From assembly GCA_937900135.1 (NCBI GenBank), contig CALCDJ010000068.1:62001-126000 (forward strand): DNA of 64,000 nt, given 5' to 3'. The notes under the pieces were generated by a model. The model was not told the DNA's origin. It did no database searches and was given only the letters and a program-made list of their open reading frames with translations. Shown here piece by piece: positions 9,593-18,364 of this stretch; positions within the stretch are counted from its first letter, which is position 1; every line of letters begins with the position of its first letter. This DNA is from an uncultured Blautia sp. (GTDB lineage: Bacteria > Bacillota > Clostridia > Lachnospirales > Lachnospiraceae). The position numbers were made by a program, and so were the translations under genes.

Positions 9593-10564
9593 TTATTTTC
9601 GGGAAGCAATAAAGTCCAAAACTTCCTGGCGGGACGGCATAACTCTTAAGGCGCCTTTTCTGGTAGTGATCAGAGAAGCTCCTGCGTTGGCAAAGGTAAG
9701 AAGCTCCAGGAGATTATCCTCTGTAAGATCAGTAAGGCCATGTTCCAGAATATAGTTTAAGGCGCTGGCACAGAAGGTGTCTCCTGCACCGGTTGTCTCA
9801 ATGGTGTTTTCCTGAAGGAAAGGAGCTGCTTCTACGCGAAGATCCTTATAATAAGCGCGGCTTCCGTCTTTTCCCATGGTGATCAGAATAAGAGGGATGT
9901 TATATTTTTCACGGAGCAGGGCAGCGCCTTTGTCATAATCAGTAGTTCCGAAAAGGAATTCCACTTCATTGTCGGAAATCTTTAATACGTCACATTTGCT
10001 AAGTCCATATTCAATTTCTTTTCTGGCATCTTCCAGAGAATTCCAGAGGGGAGGACGAAGATTTGGGTCAAAGGTGATGATGCAGCCAGCCTCTTTCGCT
10101 ACTTCAATGGCATAACGGGTTGCCTCTCTCACCCCTTCGTGTGTGGAGGATAGAGTTCCAAAGTGGAAAATGCGGGAGGAACGGATGAGATCCTCCTGTA
10201 CTTCTTCTTTGGTGAGCATCATATCTGCGCCAGGATTGCGATAGAAAGAGAAGTCCCGGTCGCCATCCGGATAAGTATGGACAAAAGCAAGTGTTGTATG
10301 TACTTCTTCATCGATCATCAGATTTCGGGTATCAATTCCCACTTCTTCAACGGCATTTTTTAACTGTGTGCCAAACATATCTTTTCCAACTTTACCGATA
10401 AAAGCTGTTTTTTTGCCAAGACGTTCCAGCATGGCAAGTACGTTGCAGGGCGCACCGCCTGGATTCGCCTCCAGAAGAGGATTTCCCTGGGCACTGGTAC
10501 CATTTTCTGTAAAATCAATCAATAATTCGCCCAATGCTGTAACATCAAATAATTTGTTTTCCAT
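9593..10564 (-). CDS. scrK: Fructokinase-type PfkB kinase
   Basis: Phosphorylates a free sugar, most likely fructose, with ATP. The 323-residue protein has both PfkB signatures: the N-terminal glycine motif (GNPLLEANPGGAPCNV) and the C-terminal ATTGAGDTF-like segment (ETTGAGDTFCASAL) with the catalytic Asp. Sequence style matches Firmicutes fructokinases, but other ketose or 2-keto-3-deoxy sugar kinases cannot be excluded. The start at 10564 is chosen for its CTAGGAGG ribosome site and because the 41 upstream codons of the open frame do not look like protein. Monocistronic; divergent from the branching-enzyme homologue. Confidence 0.82.
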   Translation of the reverse strand: MENKLFDVTALGELLIDFTENGTSAQGNPLLEANPGGAPCNVLAMLERLGKKTAFIGKVGKDMFGTQLKNAVEEVGIDTRNLMIDEEVHTTLAFVHTYPDGDRDFSFYRNPGADMMLTKEEVQEDLIRSSRIFHFGTLSSTHEGVREATRYAIEVAKEAGCIITFDPNLRPPLWNSLEDARKEIEYGLSKCDVLKISDNEVEFLFGTTDYDKGAALLREKYNIPLILITMGKDGSRAYYKDLRVEAAPFLQENTIETTGAGDTFCASALNYILEHGLTDLTEDNLLELLTFANAGASLITTRKGALRVMPSRQEVLDFIASRK

Positions 10565-10758
10565 ATTTAAACCTCCTAGTATGCTGTAAATAGATTCAGC
10601 GTTCCTTCTTATAAGTGTATCGCAGGTGTGGGATTTCGTCAAACAAATTTCTTTCTTTTTTTGTACAAAAATGATAAAATAAAACAAAGGTTTAATAATC
10701 AGAAAATGAAAACAGGAATTTCTGAATCACTTCGTTTTTTGCAGGAGGAAAATAAAAT

Positions 10759-12897
10759 ATGAATGAGAAAATCTACCAATTTATGGACTGGCCAAGAATC
10801 GAAGCCGTAGTATATGGAGAGGAAGCATCACCCAAAGACGTGATGAGCCCAAGGCTGACTCCGGAAGGGGTGCTGGTGCAGGGATTTTTCCCGGAGGCAA
10901 AAGAAGCAAAGGTTCTTTGGGGAAACAAAGCGATTCCCATGGATCTGGAAGATGAGGCCGGTTATTTTGCAGCATTGATTCCAGGAAGAAAAATATCTGC
11001 ATATCGGTATCAGGTAACCTGGGAGGAACATACGGAAGAATTTTATGATCCCTATGCATTTTCAGGATTTATAACAGAAGAGGAAGAGAAGGCGTTTTGT
11101 GCAGGCGTTTTTTATCATGCCTATGAGAAACTGGGTGCGCATTACCAGGTTGTCAATGGAGTGGAAGGTACCAGCTTTGCAGTCTGGGCGCCAAACGCCA
11201 TGCGTGTCAGTGTAGTGGGGGCTTTTAACCGATGGGATGGACGTCGGTGTATGATGCATCGAATGCCCATGTCCGGTATTTTTGAACTGTTTGTCCCTGG
11301 AGTGAAACCAGGAGAGGCATATAAGTACGAAATCAAACATAAAAACGGAGAAATCCACTTGAAAGCAGATCCCTATGCTGCCTGTTCTGAACTTCCGCCG
11401 GCAGATGCTTCTGTGGTGGCAGTTTCTGACACCTTCCAATGGCATGACCAGGAATGGATAAAGGATAGAAAAAAATACAAAGACCGCCGGGAACCTATTT
11501 CTATTTACGAGACAAGCCTGAAGGATTGGAATTCAGGAAAAGAGTTGCTGGCATTTTTGAAGGAACTGGGTTATACCCATGTGGAGTTTACGCCGGTGAT
11601 GGAATATCTGGATGAAGAGAGCGATGGTTATTCTACAGCCTCCTATTATGCGCCTACTCAGAGATTTGGAACTCCGCTGGAGTTTAAAAAGCTGATTGAC
11701 GAGCTTCACCAGGCAGGGATTGGTGTGATTCTGGACTGGACGCCAGCACATTTTCCACGCCATGAAGCAGGTCTGGAGCTTTTTGACGGAACTCCTCTTT
11801 ATGAGGAAAAGGATCCTTCCATGGCAGTACATCCCATGTGGGGAACGTTGTTATATGATTACGGCAGCCCTATGGTCAAAGATTTTCTTCTGGCCAATGC
11901 ATTTTACTGGCTTGATTTTTACCACGCAGATGGTCTTCGCGTAGATGACGTGGATTCCATGCTGTATCTGGATTATGGAAGAACTCCGGGAGAATGGACT
12001 CCCAATATCTATGGAACCAATGAGAATCTTCAGGCAATGGAGTTTTTGAAACATTTGAATTCCATTGTGAAAAAAATGCTTCCAGGGGTGTTGATCATTG
12101 CTCAGGAGGATGGTCTCTGGCCGGAACTGACTGGAGATGTCAAAGACGACCATATGGGATTCGATTACAAATGGAGCGGTGGATGGACCAATGATCTGCT
12201 GGCTTATCTTTCCAACGATCCTATTGAACGAAAAAATCATCACGATCAGCTTACATTATCCATGTTGTATGCTTACTGTGAGCATTATGTACTGACATTG
12301 GGAAAAAGAGATGTGGGTACGCTCACAGAATTTTTGGACAGACTTCCAGGAAACCAGGAGCAAAAACTGGCTCAGGTAAGAGAAGCCTATGCTTATATGA
12401 TGCTTCATCCAGGCTGTAAAATGATGGCGCCGCCTTCTGATATGCCGAAAGAACTGAAAACTTGTATCCAGGATCTCAATGCACTGTACAAAAATCATCC
12501 GGCTCTATACAGAAAGGATCATGAATACGAAGGCTTTGAATGGATTCAGCTGATGAAGTATGAAGAAAATATCATTACCTTTCTGCGCTGTTCAGATAAG
12601 CCGGAGGAAACCCTTCTTGTAGTTCTGAATTTTGCGGCGATTCCTTATGAAGATTATGCCGTGGGAGTTCCCTTCTACGGAAAATATAAAGAAATCTTTA
12701 ACAGTGACCATAAGAAATACGGCGGTGAGGGCGTGGGCAATCCACGAGTGAAGACCTGTAAAAAAGAAGAATGGGATGAGCGGGAATACATGCTTAAGCT
12801 GAGAGTTCCGGCCCTTGGCGCCTGTGTCTTCTCCTGTACACCTCAAAAAGAACCGGAAGCTAAGAAACAGACAGCCAAAAAAACAACAAAAAAATAA
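10759..12897 (+). CDS. GlgB-like alpha-amylase family protein with altered catalytic region IV
   Basis: At 712 residues this has the layout of a 1,4-alpha-glucan branching enzyme: CBM48-like N-terminal modules (GTSFAVWAPNAMRVSVVG), a GH13 barrel and a C-terminal beta domain (NSDHKKYGGEGVGN). Conserved regions I-III are present with Asp326 (DWTPAHFP), nucleophile Asp396 (GLRVDDVDSMLYLDY) and Glu450 (IIAQED). Where branching enzymes have LSHDEVVHGK, carrying the third catalytic Asp and its His, this protein reads LGKRDVGTL (about 514-522). Catalysis may therefore be lost or changed. The C-terminus is a Lys/Thr-rich tail. No other glycogen gene is adjacent. AGGAGG precedes the start. Confidence 0.8.
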   Translation: MNEKIYQFMDWPRIEAVVYGEEASPKDVMSPRLTPEGVLVQGFFPEAKEAKVLWGNKAIPMDLEDEAGYFAALIPGRKISAYRYQVTWEEHTEEFYDPYAFSGFITEEEEKAFCAGVFYHAYEKLGAHYQVVNGVEGTSFAVWAPNAMRVSVVGAFNRWDGRRCMMHRMPMSGIFELFVPGVKPGEAYKYEIKHKNGEIHLKADPYAACSELPPADASVVAVSDTFQWHDQEWIKDRKKYKDRREPISIYETSLKDWNSGKELLAFLKELGYTHVEFTPVMEYLDEESDGYSTASYYAPTQRFGTPLEFKKLIDELHQAGIGVILDWTPAHFPRHEAGLELFDGTPLYEEKDPSMAVHPMWGTLLYDYGSPMVKDFLLANAFYWLDFYHADGLRVDDVDSMLYLDYGRTPGEWTPNIYGTNENLQAMEFLKHLNSIVKKMLPGVLIIAQEDGLWPELTGDVKDDHMGFDYKWSGGWTNDLLAYLSNDPIERKNHHDQLTLSMLYAYCEHYVLTLGKRDVGTLTEFLDRLPGNQEQKLAQVREAYAYMMLHPGCKMMAPPSDMPKELKTCIQDLNALYKNHPALYRKDHEYEGFEWIQLMKYEENIITFLRCSDKPEETLLVVLNFAAIPYEDYAVGVPFYGKYKEIFNSDHKKYGGEGVGNPRVKTCKKEEWDEREYMLKLRVPALGACVFSCTPQKEPEAKKQTAKKTTKK

Positions 12898-12903
12898 AAG
12901 GAT

Positions 12904-12934
12904 TGTGCCGGGATTTTATTCCCGGCACAAAAAA
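12904..12934 (+). terminator. Terminator after the GlgB-like gene
   Basis: TGTGCCGGGA and TCCCGGCACA form a perfect 10-pair stem around a 6-base loop, followed by AAAAAA; the T tract is weak on this strand, so termination efficiency is uncertain. Confidence 0.65.
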
Positions 12935-12938
12935 GTGC

Positions 12939-12966
12939 TTGCTTTTTTAAAAAAATACGGTATAAT
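12939..12966 (+). promoter_or_regulatory. Promoter of tRNA-Thr
   Basis: TTGCTT (12939-12944), 16-base spacer, TATAAT (12961-12966), 20 bases upstream of the tRNA. Confidence 0.65.
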
Positions 12967-12986
12967 ATTTTTTGTGTCAAACACAA

Positions 12987-13059
12987 GCTGAAATAGCTCA
13001 GTCGGTAGAGCACTTCACTCGTAATGAAGGGGTCGTGAGTTCGAGTCTCATTTTCAGCT
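12987..13059 (+). tRNA. tRNA-Thr (anticodon CGU)
   Basis: The 73-base cloverleaf has acceptor arms GCTGAAA/TTTCAGC, D-arm AGCTCAGTCGGTAGAGC, anticodon stem CTTCA/TGAAG with loop CTCGTAA (anticodon CGT, reading ACG) and T-arm with GTTCGAGTC. The 3' CCA is not encoded (TTACC follows). It stands alone with its own promoter and terminator, which, with an inverted repeat, fill the gap between 12898 and 13229. Confidence 0.95.
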
Positions 13060-13069
13060 TACCTTGGAG

Positions 13070-13115
13070 ACAGCCGGAAGCCTGAGAAATCATGGCTTTT
13101 GGCTGTTTTTGTTTT
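13070..13115 (+). terminator. Terminator after tRNA-Thr
   Basis: ACAGCCGGAAGCC pairs with GGCTTTTGGCTGT, giving 13 pairs including G-U, followed by TTTTTGTTTT. Confidence 0.85.
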
Positions 13116-13130
13116 GGCCCGGTGTGATGA

Positions 13131-13186
13131 AATAGAGGTTTCCAAAGCGGAGAAACTATGTTAAGATAATAGCTGGAAACTCTATT
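13131..13186. repeat. Inverted repeat in the leader of the amidohydrolase-pot operon
   Basis: AATAGAGGTTTCCA (13131-13144) and TGGAAACTCTATT (13174-13186) are complementary over 13 pairs with one unpaired base, separated by 29 bases. The stem encloses a possible -10 (GATAAT, 13165-13170). It could be an operator pair or an mRNA stem; there is no T tract. Confidence 0.6.
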
Positions 13187-13229
13187 ACAGGAATGTAATG
13201 CAGTGTGAGAAATACAGAAAGGAAAAGAA

Positions 13230-14537
13230 ATGGAGCAGATAGAACAACAGATCCTGGATCGGATCGACCGGCATAGAGAAGAGCTTTTGGCTTTTGCTCA
13301 TGATCTGGAACGCCATCCGGAACCTGGATTTGAGGAAAAGAGAACCGCTTCTCTTACTGCAGAGTTTATGAGAAAAGCAGGACTTAAAGTACAGGAACAT
13401 CTGGCAGTTACCGGAGTGCGGGGAGATTATGGCAGCAGCGGACAGGGAATCAATGTAACTTTGATTGGAGAACTGGATGCCATTGGATGCAAAACTCATC
13501 CCCAATCAGATCCAGAAACAGGTGTGGCTCATGCCTGTGGACATCATGCGCAAATGACTGCTCTTTTGGGTGCTGCAATTGGACTGTGCGATGAAAAGAT
13601 ACAGGAAGAACTGGATGGTTCTCTGACATTTCTGGCAGTCCCTGCGGAAGAATATATTGATGCGCAAAAGCGGAAACGAATGAAACAGGAAGGCGTAGGA
13701 TTTCCGGCTTCTGGAAAAAGTGAACTGATTCGTCTGGGAGTTCTGGAGCATACGGATCTGATCCTGACCACCCACGTACATATGGTTCCCGTAAAGGAAG
13801 ATTTTTATCTGGGGAATCCGGCCTGCAACGGTTTCACAGCAGAAATGGTACAGGTTAAGGGGAAGGCGGCTCATGCGGCAATCGATCCCTGGGATGGGGT
13901 CAATGCATTGAGTATTGCATCCAGTGCCATTCAGATGATGGGGCTCATGCGGGAAACTTTCCGGGAAGAGGATCATGTGCGGCTTCACAATGTAATACGA
14001 AGGGCAGGAACGGTAATCAACACAGTACCGGAGGATGCACTCATTGAAACAAAAATCCGCGCAGCGTCACTGGAACGAATTCAGGAAGTCCGGGAAATGA
14101 TAGACCGGGCTTATGACGGAGCTGCATATGCTTTTGGGGGAAGTGTGGAGCGGGAGCTTCTTCAGGGATATATGCCCATACGCCCCAGGATGGCAGATTC
14201 CGTTCAGATTGAAACGGCTCGTGATCTGGGTGTTTCGTTTCGGGAGGTAAGTTCCTGGGATTTCAACAATGCGTGTACGGATGTGGGGGATCTGACACAT
14301 TTGTTTCCCGTGTTGAATTTCACATTCGGAGGTTTTTCCGGGAAACTGCACAGCGCAGATTTCCGTATTGAAGATCAGGAACTCGCCTATCTTACAAGTG
14401 CAAAAATGCTTGCGCTCACCGCATATCGCCTTCTGAAAAATAAGGCCTGTGAAGCAAGAAAGATAAAAGAGGATTTTCAGCCTGTCTTTACCAGGGAAAG
14501 CTATTGTACATATATCAGAGACCATTATCATCTCTGA
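13230..14537 (+). CDS. M20 family amidohydrolase/peptidase
   Basis: Metal-dependent amidohydrolase related to aminoacylases and N-acyl-amino acid hydrolases (M20D/HipO group). In 435 residues it shows [27 protein letters not shown] and the metal-binding [19 protein letters not shown], then a dimerisation domain beginning [16 protein letters not shown]. It is somewhat longer than most family members (about 390). The start codon follows GAAAGGAAAAGAA. Being first in line with a polyamine-type transporter 14 bases downstream, it may deacylate an imported N-acylated amine or amino acid; that is inference. Confidence 0.88.
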   Translation: MEQIEQQILDRIDRHREELLAFAHDLERHPEPGFEEKRTASLTAEFMRKAGLKVQEHLAVTGVRGDYGSSGQGINVTLIGELDAIGCKTHPQSDPETGVAHACGHHAQMTALLGAAIGLCDEKIQEELDGSLTFLAVPAEEYIDAQKRKRMKQEGVGFPASGKSELIRLGVLEHTDLILTTHVHMVPVKEDFYLGNPACNGFTAEMVQVKGKAAHAAIDPWDGVNALSIASSAIQMMGLMRETFREEDHVRLHNVIRRAGTVINTVPEDALIETKIRAASLERIQEVREMIDRAYDGAAYAFGGSVERELLQGYMPIRPRMADSVQIETARDLGVSFREVSSWDFNNACTDVGDLTHLFPVLNFTFGGFSGKLHSADFRIEDQELAYLTSAKMLALTAYRLLKNKACEARKIKEDFQPVFTRESYCTYIRDHYHL

Positions 14538-14551
14538 GACGGGAGAACTTA

Positions 14552-15634
14552 ATGACAGAAATATGTTTGGAATTAAAAAATATCAAAAAAAGCTATGAAA
14601 AAGAAGAAGAGGTGCTGCAGGGAATCAGCTTATCCATTGGAAAAGGAGAGTTTATCACCCTTCTTGGGGCATCGGGATGCGGAAAAACCACGACTCTGCG
14701 GATTATCGCAGGCTTGGAAACTCCAGATGAGGGAGCTGTGTTCCTGGACGGAAAAGAGGTTACTTCTCTGGAACCGGATCAGAGAGACGTAAACACGGTA
14801 TTCCAGAATTACGCACTGTTTCCCCATATGAATGTAGCGGATAATATTGGGTACGGCCTAAAACTGAAAAAAGTGCCCAAACCAGAGATCAAAAAAAGAG
14901 TGACAGAAATGCTGGAGCTGGTTCAGTTGTCTGGTTATGAGAAACGAAAGCCCTCTGAACTGTCCGGAGGCCAGAAACAGAGAGTGGCAATTGCCAGGGC
15001 TCTGGTGAATAATCCTAAGGTACTTCTTCTGGATGAGCCCTTAGGAGCTCTGGATCTTCAGCTGCGCCGCACCATGCAGGCGGAACTGAAGCGGCTTCAG
15101 AAAAAACTGGGTATCACCTTTATTTACATCACCCATGATCAGGAAGAAGCCATCAATATGTCTGACCGGATTGCGGTGATGAACCATGGGCGCTTTGAGC
15201 AGATTGGAACACCCGATGAGATATATAATCGTCCAAAGACCAGTTATGTGGCGACCTTTGTGGGAAACTCCAACATTATGAAGGGAACTGTGGAACGTAT
15301 GGCGGGAAGCCAGGTTCTGATCAACATGTGTGGTCAGAAGGTGTTAGCAGAGGCCCGAGGAGAGATTTTGAAGCCGGGAGAACCGGTTACCTTTGCTGTG
15401 CGAAGTGAAAATATACAGATGGATGAAAACTGTGGCTGCGGAATGGAAGCAGTGGTAAAGGAAAAGAGTTTTGCCGCCGGTCAGCTGCGTTTGTGTCTGG
15501 CTCTTTCAGATGGGACAGAAGTTGTATCCAGCAGATATGGAATTGACGCCAATGTTTCTGTGGGAGAGAAGGTTTGCTTCCGTTTTCAGGCCAGGGATGC
15601 GGTTCTGGTAGATCGGGAGGACGCCCATGAATAA
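14552..15634 (+). CDS. potA: Polyamine-type ABC transporter ATPase
   Basis: Energises import through PotBC. 360 residues with Walker [10 protein letters not shown] (about 40-48), signature [15 protein letters not shown], Walker [13 protein letters not shown], the H-loop THDQEEA, and a C-terminal TOBE/OB domain typical of spermidine/putrescine (CUT2-unlike, MalK-like) ATPases. The ATG at 14552 is preceded by GGGAGAA; an in-frame ATG at 14504 inside the amidohydrolase gene is not used. It overlaps potB by 8 bases. Substrate could also be another cationic amine. Confidence 0.93.
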   Translation: MTEICLELKNIKKSYEKEEEVLQGISLSIGKGEFITLLGASGCGKTTTLRIIAGLETPDEGAVFLDGKEVTSLEPDQRDVNTVFQNYALFPHMNVADNIGYGLKLKKVPKPEIKKRVTEMLELVQLSGYEKRKPSELSGGQKQRVAIARALVNNPKVLLLDEPLGALDLQLRRTMQAELKRLQKKLGITFIYITHDQEEAINMSDRIAVMNHGRFEQIGTPDEIYNRPKTSYVATFVGNSNIMKGTVERMAGSQVLINMCGQKVLAEARGEILKPGEPVTFAVRSENIQMDENCGCGMEAVVKEKSFAAGQLRLCLALSDGTEVVSSRYGIDANVSVGEKVCFRFQARDAVLVDREDAHE

Positions 15635-16481
15635 AAAGAAAACAGGAACCATCTGGATGATCCTGCCCCTTTATCTCTTTACCCTGATTTTTGTGGCTGG
15701 TCCATTGCTTTATATGGTGGCATTAAGCTTTGCCACCCCCGGCGCTGTTCATGGAGTAGAATGGAAGCTGACCTTGGATAACTACCGGCGTATTTGGGAA
15801 CCGGTATATCTGGATACGTTCCGTCAGTCCTTTCAGCTGGCTCTTACCAGTACCTTACTGATCAGCCTGCTGGGATATCCCTTTGGATATTTTATGGCAA
15901 AATTATCCCCAGGGGGAAAGAAAAAGGCAATGCTGTTTTTGATGCTTCCCTTCTGGGTCAATTCCCTGATCCGCCTCTATGGCTGGATCATTATCCTGCA
16001 GAATAAAGGGGTGCTGAATTTTATCCTGAAAAAGCTGGGACTGATTCAAAAGCCGCTGAAAATTCTGTATAGCTATCCGGCTATTGTGATCGGAATGGTC
16101 TATGTGCTTCTTCCGTTCATGATTCTGTCCGTTTATTCCAGCGCAGAGAAGCTGGACTGGTCTTTGGTGGAAGCAGCCCGGGATTTGGGGGCATCCAGAA
16201 GAAAAGCATTTTGGACAGTTACCTTTAAATTAACATTGCCTGGTCTTTTGTCCGGCGTGATCCTTACTTTTATTCCTTCTATGGGCCTGTTCTTTATTGC
16301 AGATATTCTGGGAGGAAATAAGATCGTACTGGTGGGCAGCCTGATCCAGGAGCAGATGACCAGAGGAAGTAACTGGCCGTTTGGGGCAGCGCTGGCGGTG
16401 GTATTGATGATCCTGACAACGCTGATGATCGTTCTTTACCGTAAGATCACCAATGTAAAAGAACTGGAGGGGATCGGATGA
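15627..16481 (+). CDS. potB: Polyamine-type ABC permease, PotB
   Basis: Membrane component with six predicted helices in 284 residues. The cytoplasmic coupling motif [17 protein letters not shown], which docks on the ATPase, is clear. The first helix ([20 protein letters not shown]) and the positions of helices fit the PotB/PotH family. It starts inside potA and overlaps potC by 4 bases, as expected for a stoichiometric complex. Confidence 0.93.
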   Translation: MNKKKTGTIWMILPLYLFTLIFVAGPLLYMVALSFATPGAVHGVEWKLTLDNYRRIWEPVYLDTFRQSFQLALTSTLLISLLGYPFGYFMAKLSPGGKKKAMLFLMLPFWVNSLIRLYGWIIILQNKGVLNFILKKLGLIQKPLKILYSYPAIVIGMVYVLLPFMILSVYSSAEKLDWSLVEAARDLGASRRKAFWTVTFKLTLPGLLSGVILTFIPSMGLFFIADILGGNKIVLVGSLIQEQMTRGSNWPFGAALAVVLMILTTLMIVLYRKITNVKELEGIG

Positions 16482-17260
16482 AAAAAAATACAAAGTTTTC
16501 CAGATTTTATCTGGGAGTGTTATTCTTTTTGATGTATCTGCCCATTGGCGTGGTAATTCTTTTTTCCTTTAATGAATCTAAGCTTCCGGTGGCATTTACC
16601 GGATTTTCTCTCCAATGGTATGATAAGCTGTTTCATAACAGCGCCATGATGGAGGCTTTGGGAAACAGTTTGATTCTTGGAGTGGTCAGCTGTCTTCTTT
16701 CCGCTGTGATAGGCACTATGGGAGCGGTTGGGCTGTCCAGGATTCATTGGAAAACAAAGGGAGCGCTGGAGTATATTTCCATCCTGCCTTTGATGATTCC
16801 TGAGATTATCCTGGGCATGGTGCTTATGGCTTTTTTCTATATGCTGGGACTGCCCTTTGGAATGCTGACACTTCTTCTGGGACATACCATTTTCTGTGTT
16901 CCATATATTCTGATGGAAGTAAAGGCAAGATTGGTGGGAATGGACCCTGCGCTGGAGGAAGCGGCTCGGGATCTTGGGGCAAGCCAGCTGCGCGCGTTTT
17001 GGGATATTACGCTGCCTCTTATTATGCCGGCAGTGTTATCCGGTTCTCTTCTGGCATTTGCCATGTCTATGGATGATGTGGTAATCAGTATTTTTGTAAA
17101 CGGGCCAAGAATTTCAACCTTGCCCATTAAGGTCTACACCCAGTTAAAGACAGGGGTGACACCGGAGATCAATGCTCTTTGTACCCTGATGCTGGGTGCA
17201 ACCGTTCTGGTGATTCTTGGATATCTCCTTGTTGACAAAATGCGGAACCGTAAAAAATAA
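16478..17260 (+). CDS. potC: Polyamine-type ABC permease, PotC
   Basis: Second permease of the complex, 260 residues with six helices and the coupling motif [29 protein letters not shown] in the last third is characteristic of PotC/PotI. Overlaps potB by 4 bases. Unlike the second transporter of this window (31395), here the permease ends normally and the binding protein is a separate gene. Confidence 0.93.
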   Translation: MKKNTKFSRFYLGVLFFLMYLPIGVVILFSFNESKLPVAFTGFSLQWYDKLFHNSAMMEALGNSLILGVVSCLLSAVIGTMGAVGLSRIHWKTKGALEYISILPLMIPEIILGMVLMAFFYMLGLPFGMLTLLLGHTIFCVPYILMEVKARLVGMDPALEEAARDLGASQLRAFWDITLPLIMPAVLSGSLLAFAMSMDDVVISIFVNGPRISTLPIKVYTQLKTGVTPEINALCTLMLGATVLVILGYLLVDKMRNRKK

Positions 17261-17311
17261 TGAATTCATGATCCTTGTACATCGAGGAGTAAGAAAAGGA
17301 GGAAGATTATC

Positions 17312-18340
17312 ATGAAAAAAATAGCAGTAAGTGTGTTATGTGCCGCTATGTCCATTTCCACCTTATCCGGATTTGGTTCTGACAGTTCAAAGGAACTGGT
17401 TCTTTATACCTGGGAGGGAATGTTCCCTCAGGAGGTGTTGGATGGATTTGAGGAAGAAACAGGAATCAAAATTATTTACTCCAATTTTGACACGGATGAA
17501 ACCATGCTGGAAAAACTTTCCATGGCTAAAGGCGGAGATTATGATGTGGTAATTGCAGATGATTATATTCTGGAAACCGTTATTGGAGAGGGACTGGCAG
17601 AAAAACTGGATAAAGAAAAGCTGACAGGGATTGAGAATATTAACCCATTGTATCAGGGACAGTTCTATGATCCAAAGGATGAATACATCATTCCTTATGG
17701 CGCCGGTATTCCGCTGATTGTTTATGACCCGGAAATGGTGGACATAGAAATCAAGAGCTATAAGGATCTGTGGGATCCTTCTTTGGAAGACAGTCTTGCG
17801 CTGGTAGGAAATTATCGTGTGATCAACGGGATTACCCAGCTTTCTATGGGAAAGACCATGAATGAAGAGGATGTGGAAGTAATCAAGGAAACCGGTAAGA
17901 AACTTCAGGAACTGGCTCCCAATGTGCGTCTTATCCAGGATGACAATACACAGAATGCCCTTCTTAACGGAGAAGCAAGCGCTGCTTTCCTCTACACCTC
18001 TCAGGTGACTGCTGCGCTGGCAGAAAATCCAGATCTGAAGGTGGTATATCCGGAAGAAGGTCTGGGATTTGGAATTATGGGTTCCTTTATCCCAAGTGAC
18101 GCTCCAAATAAAGAAGCAGCTTATCAGTTTATGGATTATCTGCTGAAACCGGAAATCGCTGCACAGTGCACCAATTACATTGGTTATTATTCTACAAACA
18201 AAGCTGCCGATGAACTGGTAGATCCGAATCTGGTAGTGCCGGATTCCGTAAAAAAAGGAGAAATTGTGCAGAATGTAAGTCAGGAGGCAGAAGAACAGTA
18301 CAGCAAAAACTGGACGGAATTTAAGGCAGCCTGCGATTAA
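17312..18340 (+). CDS. potD: Polyamine-type ABC solute-binding protein, lipobox Cys replaced
   Basis: Extracellular ligand-binding component, 342 residues, with PotD features: LVLYTWEGMFPQEVLDGFEE at the start of the mature part, GDYDVVIADDYILE, and IPYGAGIPLIVYD. The signal sequence runs to LSGFGSDSS. In related lipoproteins the corresponding site is LSGC, so the lipid-modified Cys seems replaced by Phe at residue 21 (codon TTT; TGT would encode Cys). No other suitable Cys follows. Anchoring may thus depend on an uncleaved signal helix. It sits 51 bases after potC with an AGGAGGA site. Confidence 0.9.
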   Translation: MKKIAVSVLCAAMSISTLSGFGSDSSKELVLYTWEGMFPQEVLDGFEEETGIKIIYSNFDTDETMLEKLSMAKGGDYDVVIADDYILETVIGEGLAEKLDKEKLTGIENINPLYQGQFYDPKDEYIIPYGAGIPLIVYDPEMVDIEIKSYKDLWDPSLEDSLALVGNYRVINGITQLSMGKTMNEEDVEVIKETGKKLQELAPNVRLIQDDNTQNALLNGEASAAFLYTSQVTAALAENPDLKVVYPEEGLGFGIMGSFIPSDAPNKEAAYQFMDYLLKPEIAAQCTNYIGYYSTNKAADELVDPNLVVPDSVKKGEIVQNVSQEAEEQYSKNWTEFKAACD

Positions 18341-18364
18341 CAGAAACAAGGGGGATTGTAAGCG

